Assembly: GCA_020720625.1 (NCBI GenBank)
Contig: DYOH01000003.1
Span: forward strand, 1-64,000
DNA from: Acetofilamentum sp.
Lineage (GTDB): Bacteria; Bacteroidota; Bacteroidia; Bacteroidales; DYOH01
Reading direction: 5' to 3'
Length of the DNA: 64,000 bases
The position numbers and the translations under genes were made by a program. A model generated the notes under the pieces. It saw only the letters and a program-made list of their open reading frames with translations. It had not been told where the DNA came from and searched no databases. Positions 45,427 through 55,929 of this stretch are shown here, one piece after another (position 1 is the stretch's first letter; each line of letters begins with the position of its first letter).

Positions 45427-46167
45427 ATGGAAGTTTTAGGTATAGATATTGGTGGTTCGGGCATTAAAGGAGCACCTATAAACATAGAAAACGGTAGCTT
45501 TGTAGCCGAAAGGGTGAGGTTTGATACACCGGAAATTTCGAATTCAGAGAATATGGCTCACGTTGTAAAACAAATTATAACATATTTTAATTGGAAAGGC
45601 CCAGTAGGAGTAGGCTTTCCGGCCATTGTTCGCAATGGAGTAGCCAAAACAGCTGCGAATATTGACAAATCGTGGAAAGAAACAAATGTAGCCGAGTTGT
45701 TTTCTTCGATATCCGGAAACAAAGTAGCCGTATTAAACGATGCGGATGCCGCCGGCTTGGCCGAATTAAGATTTGGAGATACATATCATAACGAAGATTT
45801 GGTTTTGTTTTTAACTGTAGGCACAGGCATAGGAACGGCCTTATTTTATAAAGGTGCATTGCTGCCTAATATGGAACTTGGGCATTTAGAGCTCTTCGGA
45901 AAAGATGCAGAGCTGTATTGCTCGGATGCGGTTAGAAAACAGAAAAATCTTTCAAGAACAGAATGGGCTGTGCGTTTCAACGATTATTTAATGCATGTGG
46001 AGAAATTATTATCTCCGGATTTAATCATTTTAGGCGGTGGTTCAAGTAAGAAGTTTTATAAGTTTAACGAAGTTTTTTCTGTTAACGCAAAAATATTACC
46101 TGCCAGTTTGTTAAACAATGCAGGAATTGTAGGTGCAGCTATGTATGCACACGAAAACCTGGGCTAA
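45427..46167 (+). CDS. ppgK: polyphosphate glucokinase-like ROK kinase
   Basis: From ATG 45427 the protein is 246 residues and begins MEVLGIDIGGSGIKGAPINI, the ROK phosphate-binding motif. An upstream in-frame start adds non-conserved residues, so I reject it. The catalytic aspartate lies in LNDADAAGLAE, the second phosphate loop in VGTGIGTALF, and ELGHLELFGKDAE matches the PPGK group. It phosphorylates glucose with polyphosphate and/or ATP. It is followed closely by an AlbA_2 protein gene. Confidence 0.85.
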   Translation: MEVLGIDIGGSGIKGAPINIENGSFVAERVRFDTPEISNSENMAHVVKQIITYFNWKGPVGVGFPAIVRNGVAKTAANIDKSWKETNVAELFSSISGNKVAVLNDADAAGLAELRFGDTYHNEDLVLFLTVGTGIGTALFYKGALLPNMELGHLELFGKDAELYCSDAVRKQKNLSRTEWAVRFNDYLMHVEKLLSPDLIILGGGSSKKFYKFNEVFSVNAKILPASLLNNAGIVGAAMYAHENLG

Positions 46168-46189
46168 TAGTTTTTCAATTTGTTTTAGT

Positions 46190-46825
46190 ATGAGCCGCTA
46201 TATTCGCAATCTTATTGCAGAGGGAGAACATGTGCAACAAGATTTTAAATATGCTATAAACGATTCCCGAAAAATAGCACGTAGTTTGAGTGCTTTTGCC
46301 AATACCCAAGGTGGCAGGCTATTGATTGGCGTTAAGGATAATGGCGTAATTGCTGGAGTAAGTAGCGACGAAGAAGTGTATATGGTAGAAGCTGCGGCTA
46401 ATTTTTATTGTCGTCCGGCAATAGAGTTTAGTTCTAAGTTGTGGACAATTGATGGAAAAGTTGTGGTGGAAATAAAAATACAGGAGAGCAAGAATAAGCC
46501 GCATTTAGCCGAAAAAGATGGAAAGTGGATGGCTTATGTAAGGGTATTAGACGAAAACATTCTGGCCGATGTGGTTTGGATGAATTACTGGAAACTGCAA
46601 CACAGAAATGAAGGCGTGTTTATGGAATATTCGCTGGCAGAAAGAAAGCTTATACAATTGTTGGAGTTGCGCAAAGAAGTTTCGCTGGAGCATTTTATTG
46701 TAGAAGCTGCCATTACCCGCAAGGAAGCTATTGGCGTGCTTGCAAGAATGGCTGCATTAGATGTAGTAGAAATTAATTATGCAGAAGAAGGCTTTGTATA
46801 TAGTTTAAAAGGACAAGAATTATAA
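46190..46825 (+). CDS. AlbA_2 (Schlafen-like) domain protein
   Basis: The start at ATG 46190 gives 211 residues. The N-terminal AlbA_2 domain (about 10-125) has EGEHVQQDFKYA, the ARSLSAFANTQGGRLLIGVK core and DNGVIAGV. The C-terminal part looks like a winged helix (ERKLIQLLELRKEVSLEHF, ITRKEAIGVLARM). Proteins with this arrangement are presumed nucleic-acid binding regulators. Its gene ends inside the convergent unknown gene (6-base overlap). Confidence 0.8.
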   Translation: MSRYIRNLIAEGEHVQQDFKYAINDSRKIARSLSAFANTQGGRLLIGVKDNGVIAGVSSDEEVYMVEAAANFYCRPAIEFSSKLWTIDGKVVVEIKIQESKNKPHLAEKDGKWMAYVRVLDENILADVVWMNYWKLQHRNEGVFMEYSLAERKLIQLLELRKEVSLEHFIVEAAITRKEAIGVLARMAALDVVEINYAEEGFVYSLKGQEL

Positions 46826-47524
46826 TTGTATACTTTTTAATTTATTTCTATCGTAAATAATAAGCCATAAATTATTATATTTTGTAATAAATTCAATTTG
46901 TTGCTGTTGTTGTTTTATTTCATCAATTCCTTTTATCAATTCCGGTGGTAAATACGATGCGGCAATGCCCGATTTGCCATAGCTTACAATCCATTGATTC
47001 TCAAATACAATGATTTGTTTTATCTTCAAGTATTTTTTGTTTATTTCATCAATTTTTGCTTGTAAACCAATATATTGCTTATCGGCAAAAAAATCATTGA
47101 AATTATATAGAATGATATAACTGCTATTGGACAAAAATACGTATTGAATAGAATTTTTCCGGAATTTGAGTTCATTAAATTTTTGGGTGAGCACAGAATC
47201 GCAAGCCTTGCAAATTAATCCGTTTTGATGAAGAATAATGAGCAGTGAATCGTTTTGAATAATTTGGAAAATGCTTTGGTTTTTCTTTCCGAAATTATTC
47301 AATAGATTTATTTGGGAACTATCTAATTTTGTAGCCGAAAATTCGTTTTGACCATAAAGCATAATCCAATTAGTATCATTCTGGATGTTAATGCTTTTAA
47401 TAACCTTATCTTTAGATGACACATAATTTATCTCCTGTAAGAGCAAATCTAATTTCGATTGAGCGAAAAGAAAATCAGGCAATAAAAAAATGCCTGATAT
47501 TAAAAGTTTTATAAATATTTTCAT
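46820..47524 (-). CDS. secreted repeat protein of unknown function
   Basis: The 234-residue protein has a signal peptide (MKIFIKLLISGIFLLPDFLFAQS). The rest consists of about five degenerate repeats of 41-44 residues. Each has an isoleucine-rich strand, a W/Y-containing strand (NWIMLYG, QWIVSYG, LWLIIYD) and a helix with the pattern I.EI or L.N.F. The architecture suggests a beta-propeller-like or solenoid fold. No family is recognised. Confidence 0.7.
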   Translation of the reverse strand: MKIFIKLLISGIFLLPDFLFAQSKLDLLLQEINYVSSKDKVIKSINIQNDTNWIMLYGQNEFSATKLDSSQINLLNNFGKKNQSIFQIIQNDSLLIILHQNGLICKACDSVLTQKFNELKFRKNSIQYVFLSNSSYIILYNFNDFFADKQYIGLQAKIDEINKKYLKIKQIIVFENQWIVSYGKSGIAASYLPPELIKGIDEIKQQQQQIEFITKYNNLWLIIYDRNKLKSIQL

Positions 47525-47641
47525 TTGTAAAAATCAATTATTGATTATCAAAAAAAAACAGCCAGCAAAATAATTAAGTATTTGTTAAAAAAGTAGCTAT
47601 CTATAAGAAAAAAAGGCAAACAAACTTTTTTATTAAATTCT

Positions 47642-47968
47642 TTAGTCTAAAAGAAAATAAGCAGCACCAAACATTTCTTCCGAACGTTCCACATGGCCAA
47701 TTACATTATTTCCTGTTGGCGAATCATAAAGAAAGCCATTGTAATCAATGCGTCCAACACATTTTTTCGTTCCGGTTCTGCTTTTGTAAACGCTCCCGTC
47801 GCGGTCTATTCTTCCAAGAAATTCCCCATTTTTTGCATATACAAAATTATCCGGAAAATCAATTCGGCCAATAGGTAAGCTTACATTAATTTTTTCGTAA
47901 ATAATACCATCTTTGCCAACGCGCCCAAGGCAAAGCGCACCATTCCTGCCTTTATAAACATTAGCCAT
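47642..47968 (-). CDS. small beta-repeat protein (possible 5-fold beta-flower)
   Basis: The 108-residue protein consists of about five repeats of roughly 20 residues with the pattern VYxxxxGxxxGRIDxxG (GRVGKDGIIY, GRIDFPDNFVY, GRIDRDGSVY, GRIDYNGFLY, GHVERSEEM). This matches what I know of the small beta-flower proteins of Bacteroidota, though I assign that family only tentatively. It lacks a signal peptide. Function is unknown. Confidence 0.65.
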   Translation of the reverse strand: MANVYKGRNGALCLGRVGKDGIIYEKINVSLPIGRIDFPDNFVYAKNGEFLGRIDRDGSVYKSRTGTKKCVGRIDYNGFLYDSPTGNNVIGHVERSEEMFGAAYFLLD

Positions 47969-48222
47969 AGTCTATTGAATTTTTAGGTTTTGTTAAACAA
48001 AGGTAAAATATTTTGCGGCCTAAGTCAAGTTTTTAGCAAATAAATTATTTAGAAATGCTTGATATGATTAACAGATACTGATTTTATTTGTATTAACAAA
48101 GTATAACTACATGATTAATAATATTTTGACTTATTTCGTGTTAAGTTAATGTGAAAAGAAGAATGATTCTTGTCGAGGAATTTGATTGTTCTATTTTTGC
48201 CCGCCATTTGAAAGAAAGTTGC

Positions 48223-48822
48223 ATGAAAAAATTACCAAAACTTATTTTTATTCTTATTTTTACCTTCACAGTTCAGAATTCTGTCCTTGTATCGGCCAGT
48301 ACAGAGCATCATGTGAGTGAACCAATCAACTCGGTTTATGCTAAAGAGTATTTATGGAATAAAAACTACCACGAAACTCTTGAATTTATTAAATCTCACG
48401 AAGGTTTTAGTTCTCTACCCTATCAGTGTGTGGCCGGACAGCCAACCATTGGATATGGACATCTTATTAAAGAAAATGAGCAATTTAGTGCCCCAATTTC
48501 CGAAAGAAAAGCATTAGAATTGCTGAAAAAAGATTTTGATACCGCACTAAAGCTAACCGAAAGCCTTGTTGATATAGAAGGCTCAAGAAAATTGGCTATT
48601 GCTCATTTTGTATATTCTGTGGGAATCGGAAATTTTAGCAGGAGTCAGCTAAAAAAGTTAATCGACCAAAATAAGCCAATAGATGAGGCTATACTATTAT
48701 GGTCGAACTATACTAGTTCCGGAGGTACAAAAATAAGAAGCGAAATGGCCTTCAAAATAAGGCAATGGGAGCTATATATGTACAATAAGGACGAAAGTTA
48801 TTTTCATCTTGCTTTGAAATAA
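48223..48822 (+). CDS. GH24 lysozyme-type muramidase, secreted
   Basis: From ATG 48223 the protein is 199 residues with a signal peptide (MKKLPKLIFILIFTFTVQNS). The GH24 catalytic region reads HEGFSSLPYQCVAGQPTIGY, with Glu60 as the acid, Cys69 where phage T4 lysozyme has Asp20, and Thr75 (T4 Thr26). The fold continues with ISERKALELLKKDFD and FVYSVGIGNF. It is predicted to cleave peptidoglycan in the periplasm or outside. No phage genes flank it, so it is a resident enzyme rather than an endolysin. Confidence 0.85.
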   Translation: MKKLPKLIFILIFTFTVQNSVLVSASTEHHVSEPINSVYAKEYLWNKNYHETLEFIKSHEGFSSLPYQCVAGQPTIGYGHLIKENEQFSAPISERKALELLKKDFDTALKLTESLVDIEGSRKLAIAHFVYSVGIGNFSRSQLKKLIDQNKPIDEAILLWSNYTSSGGTKIRSEMAFKIRQWELYMYNKDESYFHLALK

Positions 48823-48849
48823 CGGTAAATGCTTTTTAGACACAATCTG

Positions 48850-48885
48850 GCTTTGTTGGGATTCAAAATCCGGCAAAGCTATTTT
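48850..48885 (+). terminator. terminator between convergent lysozyme and ligA genes
   Basis: A stem formed by GCTTTG and CAAAGC, continued by G:T and G:C pairs with one bulge, is followed by TATTTTTG on the plus strand. Confidence 0.55.
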
Positions 48886-48894
48886 TGTATTGCT

Positions 48895-50991
<2,097 letters not shown>

Positions 50992-51015
50992 TTAGGGCAG
51001 ATAAAAAAAGCTAGT

Positions 51016-51423
51016 ATGGAAAACAATGATTCGCGCAGAGGTTTTTTAAAAAAAATTGGTGCAACCCTTACGGCGGCTGCCATGTCTACATTTGAAGTAG
51101 GCGCTGTACAGGTAGATAAAATTGCTTCTTTGAGCCCCGAAAAACAAGAATTTCTGAAAAAATATAAAATTTGGATTGATAATTTCAAAAAAGTTGTGGA
51201 AGTTCAAAAACGCAATTTGCAAGACGTTAAAAATAATGATTATATGATGAAGCTTTCTGAAGAAGCAGAAGCCTGGAAGTCCGAATTGCAATCTTATTTG
51301 TTAGATAAGGATTTTGCAGAAGAGTATTTGAAATTAACTGTAGAGCTTACCAATAAGATAAAAAACGATCATCCATTTGGAAATTATACCTATCCGGAAG
51401 TTTACGAAGAAAATAAAGAATAA
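51016..51423 (+). CDS. small protein with Tat-type signal
   Basis: From ATG 51016 the protein is 135 residues. It begins MENNDSRRGFLKKIGATLTA, a twin-arginine motif (SRRxFLK with Arg7-Arg8) followed by a weakly hydrophobic region. The mature part is a charged helix-rich segment of about 100 residues with no recognised family. Small proteins of this kind often carry or accompany redox cofactors, but nothing shows that here. Starts further upstream overlap ligA and lack the signal at the N-terminus. Confidence 0.7.
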   Translation: MENNDSRRGFLKKIGATLTAAAMSTFEVGAVQVDKIASLSPEKQEFLKKYKIWIDNFKKVVEVQKRNLQDVKNNDYMMKLSEEAEAWKSELQSYLLDKDFAEEYLKLTVELTNKIKNDHPFGNYTYPEVYEENKE

Positions 51424-51446
51424 TATCGATATATTCGAAGATTTTT

Positions 51447-51491
51447 AAAAAGCGAATCGGCCAAAGAAACAAGCAGGCCGATTCGCTTTTT
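51447..51491. terminator. bidirectional terminator
   Basis: A 16 bp perfect stem (51447-51462 with 51476-51491, core GCGAATCGGCC) has a 13-base loop and A/T tracts on both sides. It serves both the Tat-signal gene and the convergent OmpA gene. Confidence 0.85.
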
Positions 51492-53429
51492 TTATTTCAC
51501 TCTAAGGTTTTTTGGTACAAAAATCGGCTCAATTTCTATATCCTGATTGCCTTTTTTGATAATTTTAAATTCGATTCTTCTGTTGTATTTTTGTCCTTCT
51601 GTAGTTGCATTGTTTGCTATGGGCAAGCTTTCGCCCAGTCCAACAGCTTCAATTTGTTGGGAGTTTACTCCTTTGTTGGTAAGATAATTTTTTGCGGCCA
51701 ATGCTCTTTTGTTTGTTAAATCCAGATTATAAGCTTCGTCGCTGTTGGCATCCGAATGGGCTTGAATAGAAATAATGGCCTGAGGGTTCTTTTTTAAATA
51801 AGTACTCAAATTATCAAGTTCATTCTGATATGTATTGGTAATTTCAACGCTATTTGTTTCGAAAAAAATATCGTGAATTATGGTTTTATTATTTAGCAAA
51901 AGAGTTGGTGGATTATAGAAAACAACTGGTTCCAGTTCTATTCCTTTTTTTATTTTGTAGTAGGCAGAATCTTGCGGAACCGAAAAGTAATTCACATAAG
52001 ACAAATATCCTTGAGCTTCGTATAAGGCTTTGTATTCTCTTTCGGGAGGCAATAAGAATAAAAATTTACCACTCACTTTATTGGGCAAAAATACACCAAC
52101 AAGTTCGTCGGTTTCTTTATCCGAAATGCTTATTTGAACTTTGTCGATTGGTGCTTCGTCGTCAAAACTAACTGTGCCAATCATCAGGGCCAAATTATCT
52201 TCTTCTTTTTCGGGAATAATAACAAATTTATAAATATCAGCCTTTGATTCTTGTGCATTTCTATTCGAAATTAAAAATCCATCGGCATTATTTGGATGCA
52301 GCCAGAATTGAAAATCGTCGGAAGTACTATTGAGCGGAACACCCATATTTATGGCTTCTTGCCAATGAAGGTTCTCATCCATCTCCGATTTAAAGATATC
52401 GAAACCGCCCATGTTTTTATGTCCTTGAGAGCTAAAATAGAGCGTATTTAAATCAGCAGCCAGAAAAGGAGTTATTTCGTCGTATGGAGAATTAATCTCC
52501 GAACCCAAATTTATGGCTTCTCCCCAAGTTTCGTCCTCTTTTTTTGCAACCATGTAAAGGTCAAAGCCACCAAATCCTCCGGCACGATTACTGCTAAAAA
52601 CGATAATTCTGTTGTCGACAGAGAAAACTGCATTTTTTTCTATCGCAGTTGTGTTAATTGGATTGGGCATCAGTTCAGATTTTTTCCAGAATCCTTTTTG
52701 CCATGATGTTACAAAAATATCATTCTCAAATTCGAAAAGAAGATATCTGCTATCAACCGAAATAGAGCTTACAATGGCATCTTTGGGCAATCCGGATAAA
52801 AACATGCCCGAAGTTTTTTGTTCTATTTTTGCTACTTGGTCTTCTATTTTTTCTAAAGCATATACAAGTTTCGATTTATCGGCCGAACTGGTGAATAATA
52901 TTTCGTTATTCGTACTGCTGTATTCATGGGCTATCTCTATTTTTGTTTTTGTTTTTGTTTTTTCAAATTCCTGATAATTCTGGCATAATTGGCTCTCTGA
53001 TAGTATTTTGTGCTGCAAATCAATGTTGCTTCCTGCAGCTTTTTGCGCATGTTTCAAAATTTCGAAACATGAGGTTATATTTAGCTGTCTACGGTAAATA
53101 TCGTCCAATATATAATAGGTATCAAAAGGCACTGAATTTGGTTTTTCAACCGAAAAACTAGTGTCAGCAAATTGGTAAATATCCAAAAGGATTGAATTTG
53201 CACTGTTCCAATCACCTTGTTGAAAAAGTATTTTAGCTTCCCAATACTGATAATAGAGGTGGTTGTTTTCTTTTTGCAAACTTTTTATTGATTGAAGTGC
53301 AAAATCGAAGTTTTTCTGGTTATAATTCTTGATAACCACATCCAGATTTTTTAGCTCAGTTTTTGTAAGTTGAGCCATCAAGGAAAAATAATACAAAAAA
53401 CATAAAAGAAGCAAGGCAAATTTCTTCAT
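51492..53429 (-). CDS. OmpA-family outer membrane protein with PD40 repeats
   Basis: I start the gene at ATG 53429, giving 645 residues with a signal peptide (MKKFALLLLCFLYYFSLMAQ); the longer frame begins upstream of the predicted promoter. A TPR-like region (about 20-160) is followed by PD40/WD40-like beta-propeller repeats (VFSSNRAGGFGGFDLYMVAK, then YFSSQGHKNMGGFDIFKSEM). A carboxypeptidase regulatory-like segment and a C-terminal OmpA domain follow (IQAHSDANSDEAYN, NKRALAAKNYL, KYNRRIEFKI). This is the architecture of PorE-like T9SS-associated or general peptidoglycan-binding lipoproteins; the exact role is uncertain. Confidence 0.88.
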   Translation of the reverse strand: MKKFALLLLCFLYYFSLMAQLTKTELKNLDVVIKNYNQKNFDFALQSIKSLQKENNHLYYQYWEAKILFQQGDWNSANSILLDIYQFADTSFSVEKPNSVPFDTYYILDDIYRRQLNITSCFEILKHAQKAAGSNIDLQHKILSESQLCQNYQEFEKTKTKTKIEIAHEYSSTNNEILFTSSADKSKLVYALEKIEDQVAKIEQKTSGMFLSGLPKDAIVSSISVDSRYLLFEFENDIFVTSWQKGFWKKSELMPNPINTTAIEKNAVFSVDNRIIVFSSNRAGGFGGFDLYMVAKKEDETWGEAINLGSEINSPYDEITPFLAADLNTLYFSSQGHKNMGGFDIFKSEMDENLHWQEAINMGVPLNSTSDDFQFWLHPNNADGFLISNRNAQESKADIYKFVIIPEKEEDNLALMIGTVSFDDEAPIDKVQISISDKETDELVGVFLPNKVSGKFLFLLPPEREYKALYEAQGYLSYVNYFSVPQDSAYYKIKKGIELEPVVFYNPPTLLLNNKTIIHDIFFETNSVEITNTYQNELDNLSTYLKKNPQAIISIQAHSDANSDEAYNLDLTNKRALAAKNYLTNKGVNSQQIEAVGLGESLPIANNATTEGQKYNRRIEFKIIKKGNQDIEIEPIFVPKNLRVK

Positions 53430-53454
53430 AACTGGAATGCTTAAATAATCCATC

Positions 53455-53462
53455 CAAAGATA
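53455..53462 (-). promoter_or_regulatory. -7 promoter element for the OmpA-family gene
   Basis: TATCTTTG on the minus strand fits TAnnTTTG. The predicted leader to ATG 53429 is under 20 nt, and an upstream in-frame start at 53510 would be untranscribed from it. Confidence 0.5.
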
Positions 53463-53681
53463 ATAATAAATGTAAATATAAAATTTTAAATATTCTATAC
53501 TCATTACCAATGATTAGTTAATCAGTTTATTATATTTTAATGAAATGTGAATTGCTATTAATGTGTTGATTAAATTGATTTTATCTGAAGTTGTTTTTCA
53601 GAACGCATGCAAATTATTAGAAACAAAAATCTAGCTGCAAAATAATGATTTAAAACATTTTTAGCATCGCCCGAAAAGCTT

Positions 53682-53689
53682 TACATTTG
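53682..53689 (+). promoter_or_regulatory. -7 promoter element for kbl
   Basis: TACATTTG fits TAnnTTTG and lies 19 bases before ATG 53708, which supports that start over an in-frame one at 53687. Confidence 0.5.
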
Positions 53690-53707
53690 GTTACAAAACA
53701 TAAAACT

Positions 53708-54901
53708 ATGTACGGAAAGTTAAAAGACCATTTAGTTAAAGAATTGGCTGCCATAAAAGAAGCCGGTTTATATAAAAACGAGCGAATTATTACCAGTCCG
53801 CAGGCGGCAGAAATAACGCTTTCTACAGGCCAAAGCGTGTTGAATTTTTGTGCAAATAATTATCTTGGTTTGTCGTCGCATCCAAGAGTGGTAGAAGCTT
53901 CAATCAGAGCACTTCGATCTCATGGTTACGGAATGTCATCGGTTAGATTTATTTGTGGCACACAGGATATTCACAGAGAACTTGAACTGAAAATAGCCGA
54001 TTTCTTTGGTATGGAAGAAACTATTTTATACGCAGCGGCTTTCGATGCCAATGGCGGTATTTTTGAACCTTTATTTCTCGAAGAAGATGCCATTATCTCC
54101 GATGAATTAAATCATGCATCCATTATAGATGGCGTAAGACTTAGCAAGGCAGTTCGATATAGATATAAACACGCCGATATGAACGATTTGGAAGAAAATC
54201 TAAAAAAAGCCTCGGCGCAAAGATTTAAAATTATTGTTACCGATGGTGTTTTTTCCATGGATGGAGATATTGCCAAATTGGACGAAATTACACGCTTGGC
54301 CGAAAAATATGATGCCCTGGTGATGGTAGATGATAGTCATGCTGCCGGGTTTATCGGAAAAACAGGCCGTGGAACACACGAGCATCACAACGTAATGGAT
54401 AAAGTAGACATTATAACCGGAACACTCGGCAAAGCCCTTGGCGGAGCAATGGGCGGATATACCACCGGCAAAAAGGAAATTATAGAAATGCTACGTCAGC
54501 GTTCCAGACCATATTTGTTTAGCAACTCTTTGGCTCCTAATATTGTAGGTGCCGCACTCGAAGTTTTTAATATGCTTTCCGAAACAACATCACTTAGAGA
54601 TAAATTGATGTGGAATCGCGAGTATTTTATGGCGGGAATGCAAAATGCCGGATTCGATTTAAAACCTTCTGATTCTGCTATCGTTGCCTTAATGCTTTAC
54701 GATGCCCGATTGTCGCAAGAATTTGCTGCACAATTGCTCAAGGAAGGTATTTATGTTATTGGCTTTTATTACCCTGTGGTGGCAAAAGGATTGGCACGCA
54801 TCAGAATTCAACTTTCTGCTGCACACGAAAAAGAGCATCTCGACAAAGCTTTGGCCGCTTTCATTAAAGTTGGAAAAGAATTAAAAGTGATTAAAGAATA
54901 A
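53708..54901 (+). CDS. kbl: glycine C-acetyltransferase (2-amino-3-ketobutyrate CoA ligase)
   Basis: From ATG 53708 the enzyme is 397 residues ([20 protein letters not shown]). It is a PLP-dependent alpha-oxoamine synthase. The pyridoxal lysine lies in [14 protein letters not shown], and [23 protein letters not shown] and DDSHAAGF are diagnostic. It converts 2-amino-3-oxobutanoate and CoA to glycine and acetyl-CoA in threonine breakdown. Its usual partner, threonine dehydrogenase, is not adjacent. A serine palmitoyltransferase-type activity is the main alternative within the family. Confidence 0.9.
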   Translation: MYGKLKDHLVKELAAIKEAGLYKNERIITSPQAAEITLSTGQSVLNFCANNYLGLSSHPRVVEASIRALRSHGYGMSSVRFICGTQDIHRELELKIADFFGMEETILYAAAFDANGGIFEPLFLEEDAIISDELNHASIIDGVRLSKAVRYRYKHADMNDLEENLKKASAQRFKIIVTDGVFSMDGDIAKLDEITRLAEKYDALVMVDDSHAAGFIGKTGRGTHEHHNVMDKVDIITGTLGKALGGAMGGYTTGKKEIIEMLRQRSRPYLFSNSLAPNIVGAALEVFNMLSETTSLRDKLMWNREYFMAGMQNAGFDLKPSDSAIVALMLYDARLSQEFAAQLLKEGIYVIGFYYPVVAKGLARIRIQLSAAHEKEHLDKALAAFIKVGKELKVIKE

Positions 54902-54949
54902 AACATTATCATTTTTGTGATTCTTTTTTTATACAGATTTTAGTAAAAT

Positions 54950-54990
54950 AAAAATCTTTCAGACCCATATATTCTGAAAGATTTTTTCAT
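54950..54990 (+). terminator. terminator after kbl
   Basis: AAAAATCTTTCAGA (54950-54963) pairs with TCTGAAAGATTTTT (54973-54986), followed by more T. Confidence 0.8.
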
Positions 54991-55078
54991 TTTTGGTGCT
55001 TTAACAAAGTTTAACGATGCCGAAAACAACAGAATGCTTATTTTTCCTGTTTTAATAGAAACAAAAATTAATTCAGAT

Positions 55079-55795
55079 ATGAAAAAATGGGTTTTAATAA
55101 TTATTGCATTTTTCTTTGCTAATGCTCTAATGGCGCAGGAAAGAACGCCTGCAATAAGTTTCGAAAAAACAGTTCACGATTTTGGAACCATTAAAGAAGC
55201 TGATGGAAAAGTACATTACAAATTTATTTTTAAAAACTCCGGTTCAACACCCTTAATAATAACCAATGTAGATGCTGCCTGCGGTTGCACCACACCCGAG
55301 TGGTCAAAAACACCTGTGTTGCCGGGTAAAACAGGTTTTGTAGATGCAGAGTTTAATCCGGAGAATTATCAAAAATTCGACAAATCAATTGTGGTACATA
55401 CCAACGGAAAACCTTCGACAGTAACGTTAAGAGTAATTGGCGAAGTAATTCCTAAGGAAAAATCTTTGACCGATATTTTTGCTTATTCATTTGGCAGTGC
55501 GCGAGTAAAAGGAAAAAATATTGCCTTTGCCAGTTTAGAGAATGAGCAAAAAGAAGTAGTATTTGAGTTTTATAATGATTCTAAAAGCGATTTAAAACTC
55601 AGTTTTAGCAATTTGCCCGGTTTTGTTTCGGTAGATAAAAGTCCAATTGTAATAAAACCACAGCAAATTTCCAGTGTAAAATTTTTGGCCAATCCGGTTA
55701 AAGCGGCTAAAGGTTTTCATAAAGAGTTGATTCATTTGAATATTAACGGAACAACTTACGAGAATGCCCTGAAAATTGTGGCATCTGTAAAATAA
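55079..55795 (+). CDS. DUF1573 secreted protein (single N-terminal ASH-like domain)
   Basis: From ATG 55079 the protein is 238 residues with a signal peptide (MKKWVLIIIAFFFANALMAQ). Residues about 25-130 are a DUF1573 immunoglobulin-like domain with HDFGTIKEADGKV and the hallmark CGCTTPEW. The second half is a further beta-sandwich. DUF1573 proteins are frequent in Bacteroidota; their role is not established. It is a close paralogue of the next gene at the N-terminal domain. Confidence 0.88.
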   Translation: MKKWVLIIIAFFFANALMAQERTPAISFEKTVHDFGTIKEADGKVHYKFIFKNSGSTPLIITNVDAACGCTTPEWSKTPVLPGKTGFVDAEFNPENYQKFDKSIVVHTNGKPSTVTLRVIGEVIPKEKSLTDIFAYSFGSARVKGKNIAFASLENEQKEVVFEFYNDSKSDLKLSFSNLPGFVSVDKSPIVIKPQQISSVKFLANPVKAAKGFHKELIHLNINGTTYENALKIVASVK

Positions 55796-55902
55796 AAATT
55801 TCTTCATTTTGGGAAATACACAATTGCTTGTATTTTACATTATTTGCAGGAAATGCTTATTTGTTTTTCCGCGAAACTATTTATATAATAACTCAATTTT
55901 AC

Positions 55903-55910
55903 TACATTTG
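55903..55910 (+). promoter_or_regulatory. -7 promoter element for the second DUF1573 gene
   Basis: TACATTTG fits TAnnTTTG and lies 19 bases before ATG 55930, supporting that start over in-frame starts upstream. Confidence 0.5.
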
Positions 55911-55929
55911 TAAAATAAAATTCTTCAAT

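Noticed and set aside
48223..48822. Prophage endolysin
   Set aside because: No holin, structural or integrase genes are near and the protein has a normal signal peptide, so it is taken as a resident enzyme.
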